Of a stretch of 64,000 nt of DNA, positions 43,717-52,422 are shown piece by piece. Source of the stretch: Psychroserpens burtonensis DSM 12212. GTDB taxonomy: Bacteria; Bacteroidota; Bacteroidia; Flavobacteriales; Flavobacteriaceae. Location: assembly GCF_000425305.1 (NCBI RefSeq), contig NZ_AUDE01000024.1:23986-87985 (forward strand). The letters run 5' to 3'. Numbering within the stretch: the stretch's first letter is position 1; every line of letters starts with the position of its first letter. The notes under the pieces were generated by a model, which did not search any database, was not told the DNA's origin, and worked only from the letters and a program-made list of their open reading frames with translations. A program made the translations under genes and the position numbers.

Positions 43717-44643
43717 ATGAATGACCTATTAGTTGCTGATTCAGTATCTAAAAACTTTGGAGATTTTAGGGCGCTTAACGACGTTTCTATTTCAGTTCCA
43801 AAAGGAAGTATTTTTGGATTATTGGGACCTAACGGTGCAGGTAAAACGACACTTATTAGAATTATTAATCAAATTATGATGCCTGATACAGGTCGCGTTT
43901 TATTAGATGGTGAGCTTTTAAAACCTGAGCATGTTAGAAATATAGGATATCTACCAGAAGAACGTGGGCTTTATAAGTCTATGAAAGTTGGTGAGCAAGC
44001 TTTATATCTTGCACAGCTTAAAGGCTTGTCAAAAACAGAAGCAAAAGAACGTTTAAAATATTGGTTTGATAAATTAGAAATTGGAGATTGGTGGAATAAA
44101 AAAATCCAGGAACTAAGTAAAGGTCAGGCGCAAAAAATTCAATTTATTGTAACGGTTTTACACCAGCCTAAATTATTGATTTTTGATGAACCATTTTCAG
44201 GATTTGATCCTATAAATGCTAATTTGATTAAAGATGAGATTCTCCAATTAAGAGAAGAAGGAGCTACTGTTATTTTTTCAACACATCGTATGGAGTCAGT
44301 AGAAGAACTATGTGATCATATCGCCTTAATTCATAAATCTAATAAAGTATTGGATGGTAAATTGACTGATATTAAACGTCAATTTAAAACCAATACGTTT
44401 GAGGTAGGATTGCAAACAGATACGGTTGAAATGGTGACTAACACTATAAAAGAAAAGTTTGAAGTATTGCCATCATCATTTAGAAACCTAAATGATGATG
44501 TAAAACTTAATATTAAACTTAATGGAACAGACACATCTAATGATTTATTGTCATTTCTAACGTCTAAAGCACAAGTACATCATTTTGTAGAAGTGATTCC
44601 AAGTGCAAGTGATATTTTTATTCAAACTGTAAAGAACAACTAA
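43717..44643 (+). CDS. ABC transporter ATP-binding protein (NatA-like)
   Basis: A 308-residue ATPase. Walker A GPNGAGKT (about 36-43), ABC signature LSKGQAQK, Walker B LLIFDEPFSGFDP and switch His in STHRMESVEE are all present. The C-terminal 80 residues are a NatA/DUF4162-type extension. With the permease that follows 1 bp later it forms an exporter, NatAB-like (sodium or drug efflux). It heads a co-directional run of six genes. Confidence 0.93.
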   Translation: MNDLLVADSVSKNFGDFRALNDVSISVPKGSIFGLLGPNGAGKTTLIRIINQIMMPDTGRVLLDGELLKPEHVRNIGYLPEERGLYKSMKVGEQALYLAQLKGLSKTEAKERLKYWFDKLEIGDWWNKKIQELSKGQAQKIQFIVTVLHQPKLLIFDEPFSGFDPINANLIKDEILQLREEGATVIFSTHRMESVEELCDHIALIHKSNKVLDGKLTDIKRQFKTNTFEVGLQTDTVEMVTNTIKEKFEVLPSSFRNLNDDVKLNIKLNGTDTSNDLLSFLTSKAQVHHFVEVIPSASDIFIQTVKNN

Positions 44644-44644
44644 G

Positions 44645-45958
44645 ATGAACCATTTACCACTCATTATAAAAAGAGAGTATCTCACAAAGGTGAAGAACAA
44701 GTCGTTCATTATTATGACGTTTGTAAGTCCGCTAGTTATGGTAGCCTTGTTTGCGGTTGTCGCATATCTATCTCAATTAAATAATGATAAAGAGCGTACT
44801 ATTGCTGTATTAGATGAGACAGGAGTTTTAAGTGATGTTTTTGAAAATACAGAGTATACTACGTATACAATTTTAACCGATACAAGTCTGAAAATAGCTA
44901 AAGAACTCACAAAATCTAAAGAAGATTTTGGCTTACTTTATATTGAAAAAAGTAGTGATCCTAAAAATGTATTATCTCGTGTGCAATTTTTCTCAGATGA
45001 GTCACCTTCATTGGGCATCATGTCTAGTTTAGAAGAGAAAATAGAAAAGAAATTATCAGATAATAAATTGTTTAATGATGGCGTAGATTTAGAAAAGATT
45101 GCCGCTTCTAAAACAAGTATTACTATTGCGCAAGAAACTTTCACAGGCGAAAAAACATCTAAAATTGATAGTTATTTAAAACTCGCTTTTGGTGGAGCAG
45201 CAGGATACTTGTTGTTTATGTTTATCATTATTTACGGAAACATGATCATGCGAAGTGTTATCGAAGAAAAGACAAGTAGAATAATTGAAGTCATCATTTC
45301 ATCGGTAAAACCAATACAATTGATGATGGGTAAAATCATAGGAACCTCTCTAGCAGGAATTACACAATTTGCGATATGGGTCCTATTAGGAAGTATCTTA
45401 ATGCTCGTATTGTCTGCCATTCTTGGAGTAAGTTTAACCGAATTACAAACACCGCAGCAAGACATCATGAATGAAGCAATGCAAAATCCTAAAATTGCTA
45501 ATGAGATACAACTAGGGTTGCAGTCTTTCTTTAATTTACCAATTGGTAATTTAGTTGTTGCTTTTATGTTCTTTTTTATAGGTGGATATTTATTGTATAG
45601 TTCTTTGTATGCCGCAGTTGGAGCAGCAGTTGATAATGAAACAGATACGCAACAATTTATGATGCCAATTTTAATGCCATTAATTCTAGCAGTTTATGTT
45701 GGAATTTTTACTGTAATTGAAGATCCTCATGGCACAGTGTCTACTGTGTTTTCCTTTATACCATTTACCTCTCCAGTTGTCATGTTAATGCGCATCCCCT
45801 TTGGTGTTCCCATTTGGCAACAAGTCTTATCGTTTGCTATATTGGTTTGTACATTCGTGTTTACAGTATGGTTCGCCGCTAAAATATATAGAGTAGGTAT
45901 TTTGATGTATGGTAAGAAGCCTAGTTATAAAGAATTGTATAAATGGATTAAATATTAA
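44645..45958 (+). CDS. ABC transporter permease (NatB-like)
   Basis: A 437-residue protein with one N-terminal membrane helix (about 25-44), an extracytoplasmic domain of about 130 residues and a C-terminal bundle of five helices from about 178. The EEKTSRIIEVIISSVKPIQLMMGKIIG motif marks the ABC2-type export permease family. Its start codon lies 1 bp after the ATPase stop, so the two are coupled. The transported substrate is unknown. Confidence 0.92.
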   Translation: MNHLPLIIKREYLTKVKNKSFIIMTFVSPLVMVALFAVVAYLSQLNNDKERTIAVLDETGVLSDVFENTEYTTYTILTDTSLKIAKELTKSKEDFGLLYIEKSSDPKNVLSRVQFFSDESPSLGIMSSLEEKIEKKLSDNKLFNDGVDLEKIAASKTSITIAQETFTGEKTSKIDSYLKLAFGGAAGYLLFMFIIIYGNMIMRSVIEEKTSRIIEVIISSVKPIQLMMGKIIGTSLAGITQFAIWVLLGSILMLVLSAILGVSLTELQTPQQDIMNEAMQNPKIANEIQLGLQSFFNLPIGNLVVAFMFFFIGGYLLYSSLYAAVGAAVDNETDTQQFMMPILMPLILAVYVGIFTVIEDPHGTVSTVFSFIPFTSPVVMLMRIPFGVPIWQQVLSFAILVCTFVFTVWFAAKIYRVGILMYGKKPSYKELYKWIKY

Positions 45959-45960
45959 AT

Positions 45961-46848
45961 ATGATTCAAGACTTTTCTACAATAGAAGAAGCGATAACTG
46001 ATAGTTCTGTTTGGGAAAATACTCAAGCATTTATGAAACAGCATGTCGAATTTGGAAAAGATATAAGTATTTCTATTTTTGATGTTGTGATTGTCATAAC
46101 TGTTATTTTTATAACAACCCTAATTCTTAGACTCGTATTGAGAATTATTACAAGAAATCTTCCGCCAATTGACAAAGGGAAATTTAATGTTGTTTTTAGT
46201 TATTTTAGATGGTTAATCTATGTCGTAATTTTACTAGTTACCTTGCATACGGTAGGTATTAATGTTACAGCTGTTTTTGCTGCGTCTGCAGCACTATTAA
46301 TTGGTGTTGGTTTAGCATTACAAACCTTATTTCAAGACATTATTTCGGGTGTGTTTATTTTAATAGACCAGACGGTACATGTTGGAGATATTATTGAGAT
46401 TGATGGTAAGGTTGGACGTGTTGAAGAAATAAAATTGAGAACTACAAGGGCCGTAACTATTGATAATAAAGTATTGGTAATACCAAATCATTTGTACTTA
46501 GAAAATAGTTTATACAATTGGACACAAAACGGAACTGTAACAAGAGAAAATGTACAAGTAGGAGTGGCGTATGGAAGTGATATTCAGTTGGTTAAAAAAA
46601 TATTATTACAAGCGGCTAGCACGCATCCAGATGTCATTAGTTCTCCTGAGCCTATTGTAGTTTTTACCAACTTTGGAGAGAGCTCGTTAGACTTTAAACT
46701 TATCTTTTCATTAGGAGATAGCTTTAAAGCACAATTTCCCAAGAGTGATATACGTTTTGAAATTGATAGATTGTTTAGAGAGCATAACGTTTCTATTCCT
46801 TTTCCTCAGAGAGATATTCATATCATTCAAAAACCCAAGTTGAAATAA
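45961..46848 (+). CDS. Small-conductance mechanosensitive channel (MscS family)
   Basis: A 295-residue channel with three membrane helices in the first 125 residues, the pore helix containing AASAALLIGVGLALQTLF. The MscS beta-domain follows with HVGDIIEIDGKVGRVEEIKLRTT and VIPNHLYLENSLYNWT. It opens under membrane tension to release solutes on osmotic down-shock. It begins 2 bp after the ABC permease stop, so it is in the same transcription unit. Confidence 0.95.
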   Translation: MIQDFSTIEEAITDSSVWENTQAFMKQHVEFGKDISISIFDVVIVITVIFITTLILRLVLRIITRNLPPIDKGKFNVVFSYFRWLIYVVILLVTLHTVGINVTAVFAASAALLIGVGLALQTLFQDIISGVFILIDQTVHVGDIIEIDGKVGRVEEIKLRTTRAVTIDNKVLVIPNHLYLENSLYNWTQNGTVTRENVQVGVAYGSDIQLVKKILLQAASTHPDVISSPEPIVVFTNFGESSLDFKLIFSLGDSFKAQFPKSDIRFEIDRLFREHNVSIPFPQRDIHIIQKPKLK

Positions 46849-46873
46849 GGTTAAATTAGAACGAATAAAAAAT

Positions 46874-47758
46874 ATGAGTAATAAATCAAGTAAGTTATTT
46901 TGTGTAGTGGTATTCTGTTTTTTATCACAGCTCGCTAATGCACAACTTACAGATTTAGCTAGATTAGAATATTCATTTATTCCTAAGAGTAATTCAGAAG
47001 ATCAATACACCAGATTAAGAGCATTACTTAATTATCCTATCCAAACAAAAGAGGATTGCTATTTGATAATTGGTGCAGAATATAACCGTATTATATTAAA
47101 TTTAGAGGATGATTATCCTTTTGACAAGTCTCGTTTAAAAACTATTAATATAATAGATTTAAATTTTGGCTATACATTTAAGACTAGTGAAAAATGGCGT
47201 TTAGGTTTTAAATTCAATCCTAGAATAGCTTCAACACTGACGACAAAAATAACATCAGATGATTTTTTTATTAATGGCGGTGCATTTGCTATCAGTGATA
47301 GAACAAAAGATGAGAGTTCCAAAAGACCTTATCGTCTAATTCTAGGACTAACATTCAATGCCACTACAGGAGTTCCTTTCCCGTTGCCATTTGTTAGCTA
47401 TTTCAGACGAGTTAATGAAAGGTGGTCATTTTCAGCAGGTGTGCCAAAATCTAATGTAAAGTATTTTTTTACTGAAAGTAGCATGTTACAAACGTTTATA
47501 GGTTTAGATGGATATTTTGCACATGTACAAGAACCATTGGCTATTCAGGGGCGACAAGTGGAGAATATTTCCTTATCAGTTGCGGTAGGTGGACTTGGGT
47601 ACGAATATTGTTTCACTAAGCATTTAGTCGCATACATGTACGCTGGTTATACATTTAGATTAAATAATGTGTTACGTGATGGAAATAGAGAGGAAGTTTT
47701 TAAATTAGATGACATAAATGCATTTTATTTAAGAACAGGTATAAAATTTAAAATATAA
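46874..47758 (+). CDS. DUF6268 family outer-membrane protein
   Basis: A 294-residue protein with a signal peptide (about 1-23, LANAQL). A beta-barrel-like sequence follows: LEYSFIPKSNSEDQYTRLRALLNYP, then strands such as FGYTFKTSEKWRLGFKFNP and LGLTFNATTGVPFPLPFVSYF, ending YLRTGIKFKI. It matches DUF6268, a putative outer-membrane family of unknown function. It is co-directional with mscS and the response regulator. Confidence 0.8.
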   Translation: MSNKSSKLFCVVVFCFLSQLANAQLTDLARLEYSFIPKSNSEDQYTRLRALLNYPIQTKEDCYLIIGAEYNRIILNLEDDYPFDKSRLKTINIIDLNFGYTFKTSEKWRLGFKFNPRIASTLTTKITSDDFFINGGAFAISDRTKDESSKRPYRLILGLTFNATTGVPFPLPFVSYFRRVNERWSFSAGVPKSNVKYFFTESSMLQTFIGLDGYFAHVQEPLAIQGRQVENISLSVAVGGLGYEYCFTKHLVAYMYAGYTFRLNNVLRDGNREEVFKLDDINAFYLRTGIKFKI

Positions 47759-47760
47759 AA

Positions 47761-48924
47761 ATGGCGAAGATTTTAGTTATTGAAGACGAAGCAGCGATTA
47801 GAAGAGTATTGGTTAAAATACTTTCAGAAGAAAATGATGCCTATGAAGTTTATGAAGCAGAGGATGGGTTAGTCGGCATAGAAAAAATTAAAAAAGAAGA
47901 TTTTGATTTAGTACTATGTGATATCAAGATGCCAAAAATGGATGGTGTTGAAGTCTTAGAAGCTGTAAAAAAAATAAAGCCAGAAATACCCATGGTGATG
48001 ATTTCTGGGCATGGTGATTTAGATACTGCAGTTAATACGATGCGTTTAGGCGCGTTTGATTACATTTCTAAACCACCAGATTTAAATAGATTACTCAATA
48101 CAGTTAGAATAGCACTCGATACTAAAGTTTTAGTTGTTGAAAATAAAATGCTTAAAAAGAAAGTCAGCAAAAAGTATGAGATGATAGGTGAAAGTGATGC
48201 CATTACTCATATTAAAGATATGATTGAAAAAGTGTCTGCTACAGATGCAAGAGTCTTGATTACCGGTCCAAATGGCACAGGTAAAGAGCTAGTAGCGCAT
48301 TGGTTGCATGAGAAAAGTGATCGCGCTAAAGGTCCTTTAATAGAGGTTAATTGTGCTGCGATACCGTCTGAGTTAATTGAAAGTGAATTATTTGGCCACG
48401 TTAAAGGTGCTTTTACAAGTGCAGTTAAAGATAGAGCTGGAAAGTTTGAAGCTGCTAATGGTGGTACGATTTTTCTAGATGAAATTGGAGATATGAGTCT
48501 TTCGGCTCAAGCTAAAGTATTAAGAGCATTACAAGAAAGTCGCATCCAACGTGTAGGTAACGATAAAGATATTAAAGTTGATGTGCGTGTTGTCGCAGCG
48601 ACCAATAAAGATTTAAAAAAGGAAATTGCCGAAGGTCGATTTAGAGAAGATTTGTACCATAGACTTGCCGTTATATTAATTAAAGTGCCAGCTTTAAATG
48701 ATAGACGCGAGGATATTCCGTTGTTGATTAATCATTTTTTGGGTAAAATTTCTGAAGAACAAGGCACAGCAAAAAAAGAATTTTCTGATAAAGCTATAAG
48801 ATTACTTCAAGATTATGATTGGACTGGCAATATTCGTGAATTGCGAAATGTTGTGGAACGTTTAATTATTTTAGGGGAAAAAGAAGTGAGTGAAAATGAT
48901 GTGAAATTATTTGCATCTAAATAG
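47761..48924 (+). CDS. NtrC-type sigma-54 response regulator lacking a DNA-binding domain
   Basis: A 387-residue protein: receiver domain 1-125 with phospho-acceptor Asp54 (VLCDIKMPKM), then a sigma-54 AAA+ domain with Walker A GPNGTGKE (169-176), loop 1 GAFTSA (216-221, where GAFTGA is the rule) and Walker B GTIFLDEIG. It ends at about residue 387, right after the AAA+ lid (VKLFASK), with no Fis HTH. It may act on sigma-54 from solution or through a partner. It starts 2 bp after the DUF6268 stop. Confidence 0.9.
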   Translation: MAKILVIEDEAAIRRVLVKILSEENDAYEVYEAEDGLVGIEKIKKEDFDLVLCDIKMPKMDGVEVLEAVKKIKPEIPMVMISGHGDLDTAVNTMRLGAFDYISKPPDLNRLLNTVRIALDTKVLVVENKMLKKKVSKKYEMIGESDAITHIKDMIEKVSATDARVLITGPNGTGKELVAHWLHEKSDRAKGPLIEVNCAAIPSELIESELFGHVKGAFTSAVKDRAGKFEAANGGTIFLDEIGDMSLSAQAKVLRALQESRIQRVGNDKDIKVDVRVVAATNKDLKKEIAEGRFREDLYHRLAVILIKVPALNDRREDIPLLINHFLGKISEEQGTAKKEFSDKAIRLLQDYDWTGNIRELRNVVERLIILGEKEVSENDVKLFASK

Positions 48925-48931
48925 TCCTATC

Positions 48932-49813
48932 ATGAAAAAAAACATCAATACAAATGAGTTTAAAATAACGACACCAATTCAATTAAAGGATATAGCCACA
49001 ACATATCATCTCGATGCTGATAAAGATGAAATTGAAGACGAATTAGAAGGTGTTTGTAAAGATTTGGCAAAAATTCAAAATGCCATGTATGCTCATGGTA
49101 AGTATGCGGTTCTTATTTGTATTCAAGGAATGGATACAGCGGGAAAGGACAGTTTAATTCGTGAAGTCTTTAAAGCCCTAAATGCAAGAGGTGTCGTGGT
49201 TCATAGTTTTAAGGTTCCTACGGAAATAGAACTCAAACACGACTACTTATGGCGTCATTATTTAGCGCTACCAGCTCGCGGAAAATTTGGTGTTTTTAAT
49301 CGCACACATTATGAAAATGTATTAGTAACACGTGTACATCCAGAATATATTATGGGCGAGAATTTACCCGATGTTAGCGCTGTTAGTGACGTAAACGATT
49401 CTTTTTGGGATAAACGTTTTAAGCAGATTAATAACTTTGAAAAACATATTGCAGAAAACGGAACTATCATCTTTAAATTCTTTTTACACTTATCTAAAGA
49501 CGAACAAAAAAGTAGGTTATTAAGACGTTTAGATAAACCAGAAAAAAACTGGAAGTTCTCACTAGGAGATTTAAAAGAACGCGAACTTTGGGACCGCTAT
49601 CAAGACTGTTATGAAGAGGCTTTAAATAGAACATCAAAGGCGTATGCGCCTTGGTATGCCATTCCTGCAGATGATAAACCAACGGCGAGATATATTTTGG
49701 CAAAAACCTTATTAGATACTTTAAAAATGTATAAGGATATTAAGGAGCCAGAAATGGATGAAGATATGAAAGCCAATTTACATCTCTATAGAGAACAATT
49801 AGAAAATGACTAG
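48932..49813 (+). CDS. Polyphosphate kinase 2 family protein
   Basis: A 293-residue protein, starting at ATG 48932. Walker A is GMDTAGKDS, lid residues follow (HSFKVPTEIELKHDYLWR), Walker B-like FNRTHYENV and the DERRLRRLDKP-type segment (SRLLRRLDKPEKNWKFS). This is the single-domain PPK2 layout, which transfers phosphate between polyphosphate and nucleotides. It is 7 bp after the response regulator stop. Confidence 0.93.
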   Translation: MKKNINTNEFKITTPIQLKDIATTYHLDADKDEIEDELEGVCKDLAKIQNAMYAHGKYAVLICIQGMDTAGKDSLIREVFKALNARGVVVHSFKVPTEIELKHDYLWRHYLALPARGKFGVFNRTHYENVLVTRVHPEYIMGENLPDVSAVSDVNDSFWDKRFKQINNFEKHIAENGTIIFKFFLHLSKDEQKSRLLRRLDKPEKNWKFSLGDLKERELWDRYQDCYEEALNRTSKAYAPWYAIPADDKPTARYILAKTLLDTLKMYKDIKEPEMDEDMKANLHLYREQLEND

Positions 49814-49889
49814 TTCATTTTTAAGTTTTCTTTTTAATTACTAAATATTTAAAATAGTATCTTTCAGCTTCAATGAAAAAAACGATCTT

Positions 49890-51293
49890 ATGAAGCATAT
49901 ACTCATTGTTGTATTTCTTTTTACAACGGTTCAATTCTCAGCACAAACAGATGCTGATAATCTTAAAAAAATCTTTACCAATTCCCTAACAGATGGAATG
50001 AGTTATCAATGGTTAGATCATTTGTCAAACCAAATTGGTGGACGTTTATCAGGCTCATTAAATGCAGAATTAGCAGTACAATATACCAAAGAAGAGTTTG
50101 ATAAGTTAGGCTTAGACAAGGTTTGGTTGCAACCCGTTATGGTGCCTCGTTGGGTAAGAGGTGCTCCTGAGTTTGCATACTTTGAAACCTCACCAGGAGT
50201 CACTACAAATGTGAATATTTGTGCGCTTGGTGGTTCTGTTGCAACACCTGCTGGCGGTTTGAAAGCTAAAATCATTGAAGTTGGAAGTTATACAGAAATA
50301 GAGGCTTTGGGGACTGATAAAGTAAAAGGTAAAATTGTATTTATCAATAGACCAATGCAAGCTGATTTGATAAATACTTTTGAAGCTTATGGTGGTTGTT
50401 CTGTTGAGCGGTACGCTGGTGCTGCAGAAGCTGCAAAGTATGGAGCTGTTGGGACCATTGTGAGATCTTTAAATTTAAGACTGGATGATTTTCCGCATAC
50501 TGGAAGTATGGGCTACGGCGATTTACCAAATAGTAAACGAATTCCTTCGGCTGCAATTAGTACTAATGATGCCGAATTATTAAGCGGAATTTTAGCACTA
50601 AATGATAATATTAATTTCTTTTTTAGTCAGAATTGTAAACAACTAGAAGATGTACAATCCTATAACGTCATAGGTGAAATTACTGGAAGTGAATTCCCTA
50701 ATGAGATTATCGTTGTTGGTGGACATTTAGACTCTTGGGATTTAGGTGATGGCTCTCATGATGATGGCGCAGGAGTAGTGCAATCTATGGATGTTTTACG
50801 TTTGTTAAAAGCAAGTGGGATTCGTCCAAAACGCACTATAAGAGCTGTTTTGTTCATGAATGAAGAAAATGGATTAAGAGGCGGGAAAAAATATGCTCAG
50901 GTTGCAAAGTCAAACAAAGAAAAGCATGTATTCGCTCTAGAGAGTGATTCTGGAGGATTTACGCCTAGAGGATTTAGTTTTGACTGTAGTGAAGCAATGT
51001 TAGCAAAAATACAAAGTTGGCGACCTTTATTCAAACCCTATCTAATTCATTATTTTGAAGAAGGTTATAGTGGAGCAGACATCGGTCCTTTAAAAGATGA
51101 TAATATCGTCTTAGCTGGTTTGCGACCAGATTCACAACGTTATTTTGATCATCATCATGCAGCCAATGATACGTTTGAACATGTGAATAAACGTGAATTA
51201 GAATTAGGAGCTGCTTCTATGACTGCCTTAATTTATTTGATGGATAAATATGGAACTGAGACTATTTCTAAAAACGTTGAATTAAAAAATTAA
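49890..51293 (+). CDS. Secreted M28 family peptidase
   Basis: A 467-residue protein with a signal peptide (about 1-19, QFSAQ). A PA-like insert lies at about 70-200. The M28 metal site shows GGHLDSWDLGDGSHDDGAG (His, Asp), NEENGLRGG (catalytic Glu pair) and HHHAANDTFEHV near 435. These are aminopeptidase or carboxypeptidase-type zinc enzymes. It is followed closely by a TM protein gene and a DinB gene. Confidence 0.92.
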   Translation: MKHILIVVFLFTTVQFSAQTDADNLKKIFTNSLTDGMSYQWLDHLSNQIGGRLSGSLNAELAVQYTKEEFDKLGLDKVWLQPVMVPRWVRGAPEFAYFETSPGVTTNVNICALGGSVATPAGGLKAKIIEVGSYTEIEALGTDKVKGKIVFINRPMQADLINTFEAYGGCSVERYAGAAEAAKYGAVGTIVRSLNLRLDDFPHTGSMGYGDLPNSKRIPSAAISTNDAELLSGILALNDNINFFFSQNCKQLEDVQSYNVIGEITGSEFPNEIIVVGGHLDSWDLGDGSHDDGAGVVQSMDVLRLLKASGIRPKRTIRAVLFMNEENGLRGGKKYAQVAKSNKEKHVFALESDSGGFTPRGFSFDCSEAMLAKIQSWRPLFKPYLIHYFEEGYSGADIGPLKDDNIVLAGLRPDSQRYFDHHHAANDTFEHVNKRELELGAASMTALIYLMDKYGTETISKNVELKN

Positions 51294-51302
51294 CATCAAA
51301 AT

Positions 51303-51788
51303 TTGCATAGTTTTTTTGCTGAAATATTAGCCGAATTATGGTTGTGGTTTCTTGACATTAAGTACTGGTTTAAGAAACGAAAACGACGAAAATTCGAGAA
51401 GGAGTATCACCTTCAGAAGAGAACAATGCTATATCCTTCTCAGAAGTTGTCTCTTATTTATGTTCTTGTGATCTTATTTTTTGCTTCTGCTTTTATGATC
51501 TTTGAATCTGCCGATAGTCATCCTAATAGAACAGAAAAACAACTTTTAAAAATAGCACGATTATTAGAAAAAGAGAAAAAAGATATAGGAGAATATCCCA
51601 TAGTACTAAAAACCATTATTAGAAATAATCCTTTATTAAAAGGTGTCACTAAAGACCACTGGAATAATGAGATTAACTATCAATTATCAGATGACGGTAT
51701 GAGTTATCGTTTGTTTTCCTTTGGAAAAGATAGAACTCTAAATACGAAAGACGATATTACAATAGGGAATAAAACACAATTTGAATGA
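51303..51788 (+). CDS. Membrane protein with pseudopilin-like C-terminal segment
   Basis: A 161-residue protein starting with TTG at 51303. A basic cytoplasmic stretch (KKRKRRKFEKEYHLQKR) is followed by one membrane helix (about 52-70). The C-terminal part reads KDIGEYPIVLKTIIRNNPLL and KDRTLNTKDDIT, like the C-terminal calcium-binding turn of type II pseudopilin GspG. No prepilin peptidase motif is at the N-terminus. The stop overlaps the next start (ATGA). Confidence 0.65.
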   Translation: MHSFFAEILAELWLWFLDIKYWFKKRKRRKFEKEYHLQKRTMLYPSQKLSLIYVLVILFFASAFMIFESADSHPNRTEKQLLKIARLLEKEKKDIGEYPIVLKTIIRNNPLLKGVTKDHWNNEINYQLSDDGMSYRLFSFGKDRTLNTKDDITIGNKTQFE

Positions 51789-52360
51789 AATATATTTGCT
51801 TAGTAATAACAATTTTAATATCGACGATAATGTCTTCACAAGATTCAAAACATAAGGAAATCCCTTATTATGAAGTTCCAGAATATGCTAAAGAATTCAC
51901 AGCGGGAACTATGGCTGCTCGCATGGTGGATGCCCTAGGCTTTAGATTTTATTGGTCTAGTGAAGGCTTAGTAGAAAAAGATTTAGTCTATAAGCCAAGT
52001 GAGGACGTGCGTTCTATCGCAGAAACTATAGATCATATTTTAGATCTATCTTATGTAATCGTAAACTCGACATTAAAAAAGAATAACGGTGACATCGATA
52101 AATCAAAAATGACTTATGAAGATAAACGTAAACAAGCTCTAATCAATTTAAAAACTGCTGCAGATATTTTAAGAGTAAGCAATGATATCTCACAGTACCA
52201 AATCATTTTTGGCGAGAATGAGATTGCTTTTTGGAATCAAGTTAATGGCCCTATAGCAGATGCAATTTGGCACTGTGGCCAATTGGCATCGTTTAGAAGA
52301 GTTTCAGGAAACCCTATCAATCCGAATGTGAATCATTTTAGGGGAACAGTCAAACAATAA
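51785..52360 (+). CDS. Secreted DinB-family-like protein
   Basis: A 191-residue protein with a signal peptide (about 1-17, IMSSQ). A four-helix DinB-like domain follows: GTMAARMVDALGFRFYWSSEGL, SIAETIDHILDLSYVI with the first His of the metal triad, and ADAIWHCGQLASFRR near the C-terminus. DinB proteins bind metal and often act as thiol-dependent transferases. The exported form here is unusual. It overlaps the previous gene by 4 bp. Confidence 0.75.
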   Translation: MKYICLVITILISTIMSSQDSKHKEIPYYEVPEYAKEFTAGTMAARMVDALGFRFYWSSEGLVEKDLVYKPSEDVRSIAETIDHILDLSYVIVNSTLKKNNGDIDKSKMTYEDKRKQALINLKTAADILRVSNDISQYQIIFGENEIAFWNQVNGPIADAIWHCGQLASFRRVSGNPINPNVNHFRGTVKQ

Positions 52361-52422
52361 ATCTCATTCGAATTTTTGATTGTAATTAAAATATCTTATT
52401 TTTCTTATAAATTATTGCTTGC

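Noticed and set aside
45232..45468. 78-codon Cys-containing frame antisense to the ABC permease
   Set aside because: Shadow of a well-conserved permease; no start context or family match.
50344..50556. Reverse-strand frames inside the M28 peptidase and other long genes
   Set aside because: Opposite-strand shadows of strong coding genes, with no independent evidence.
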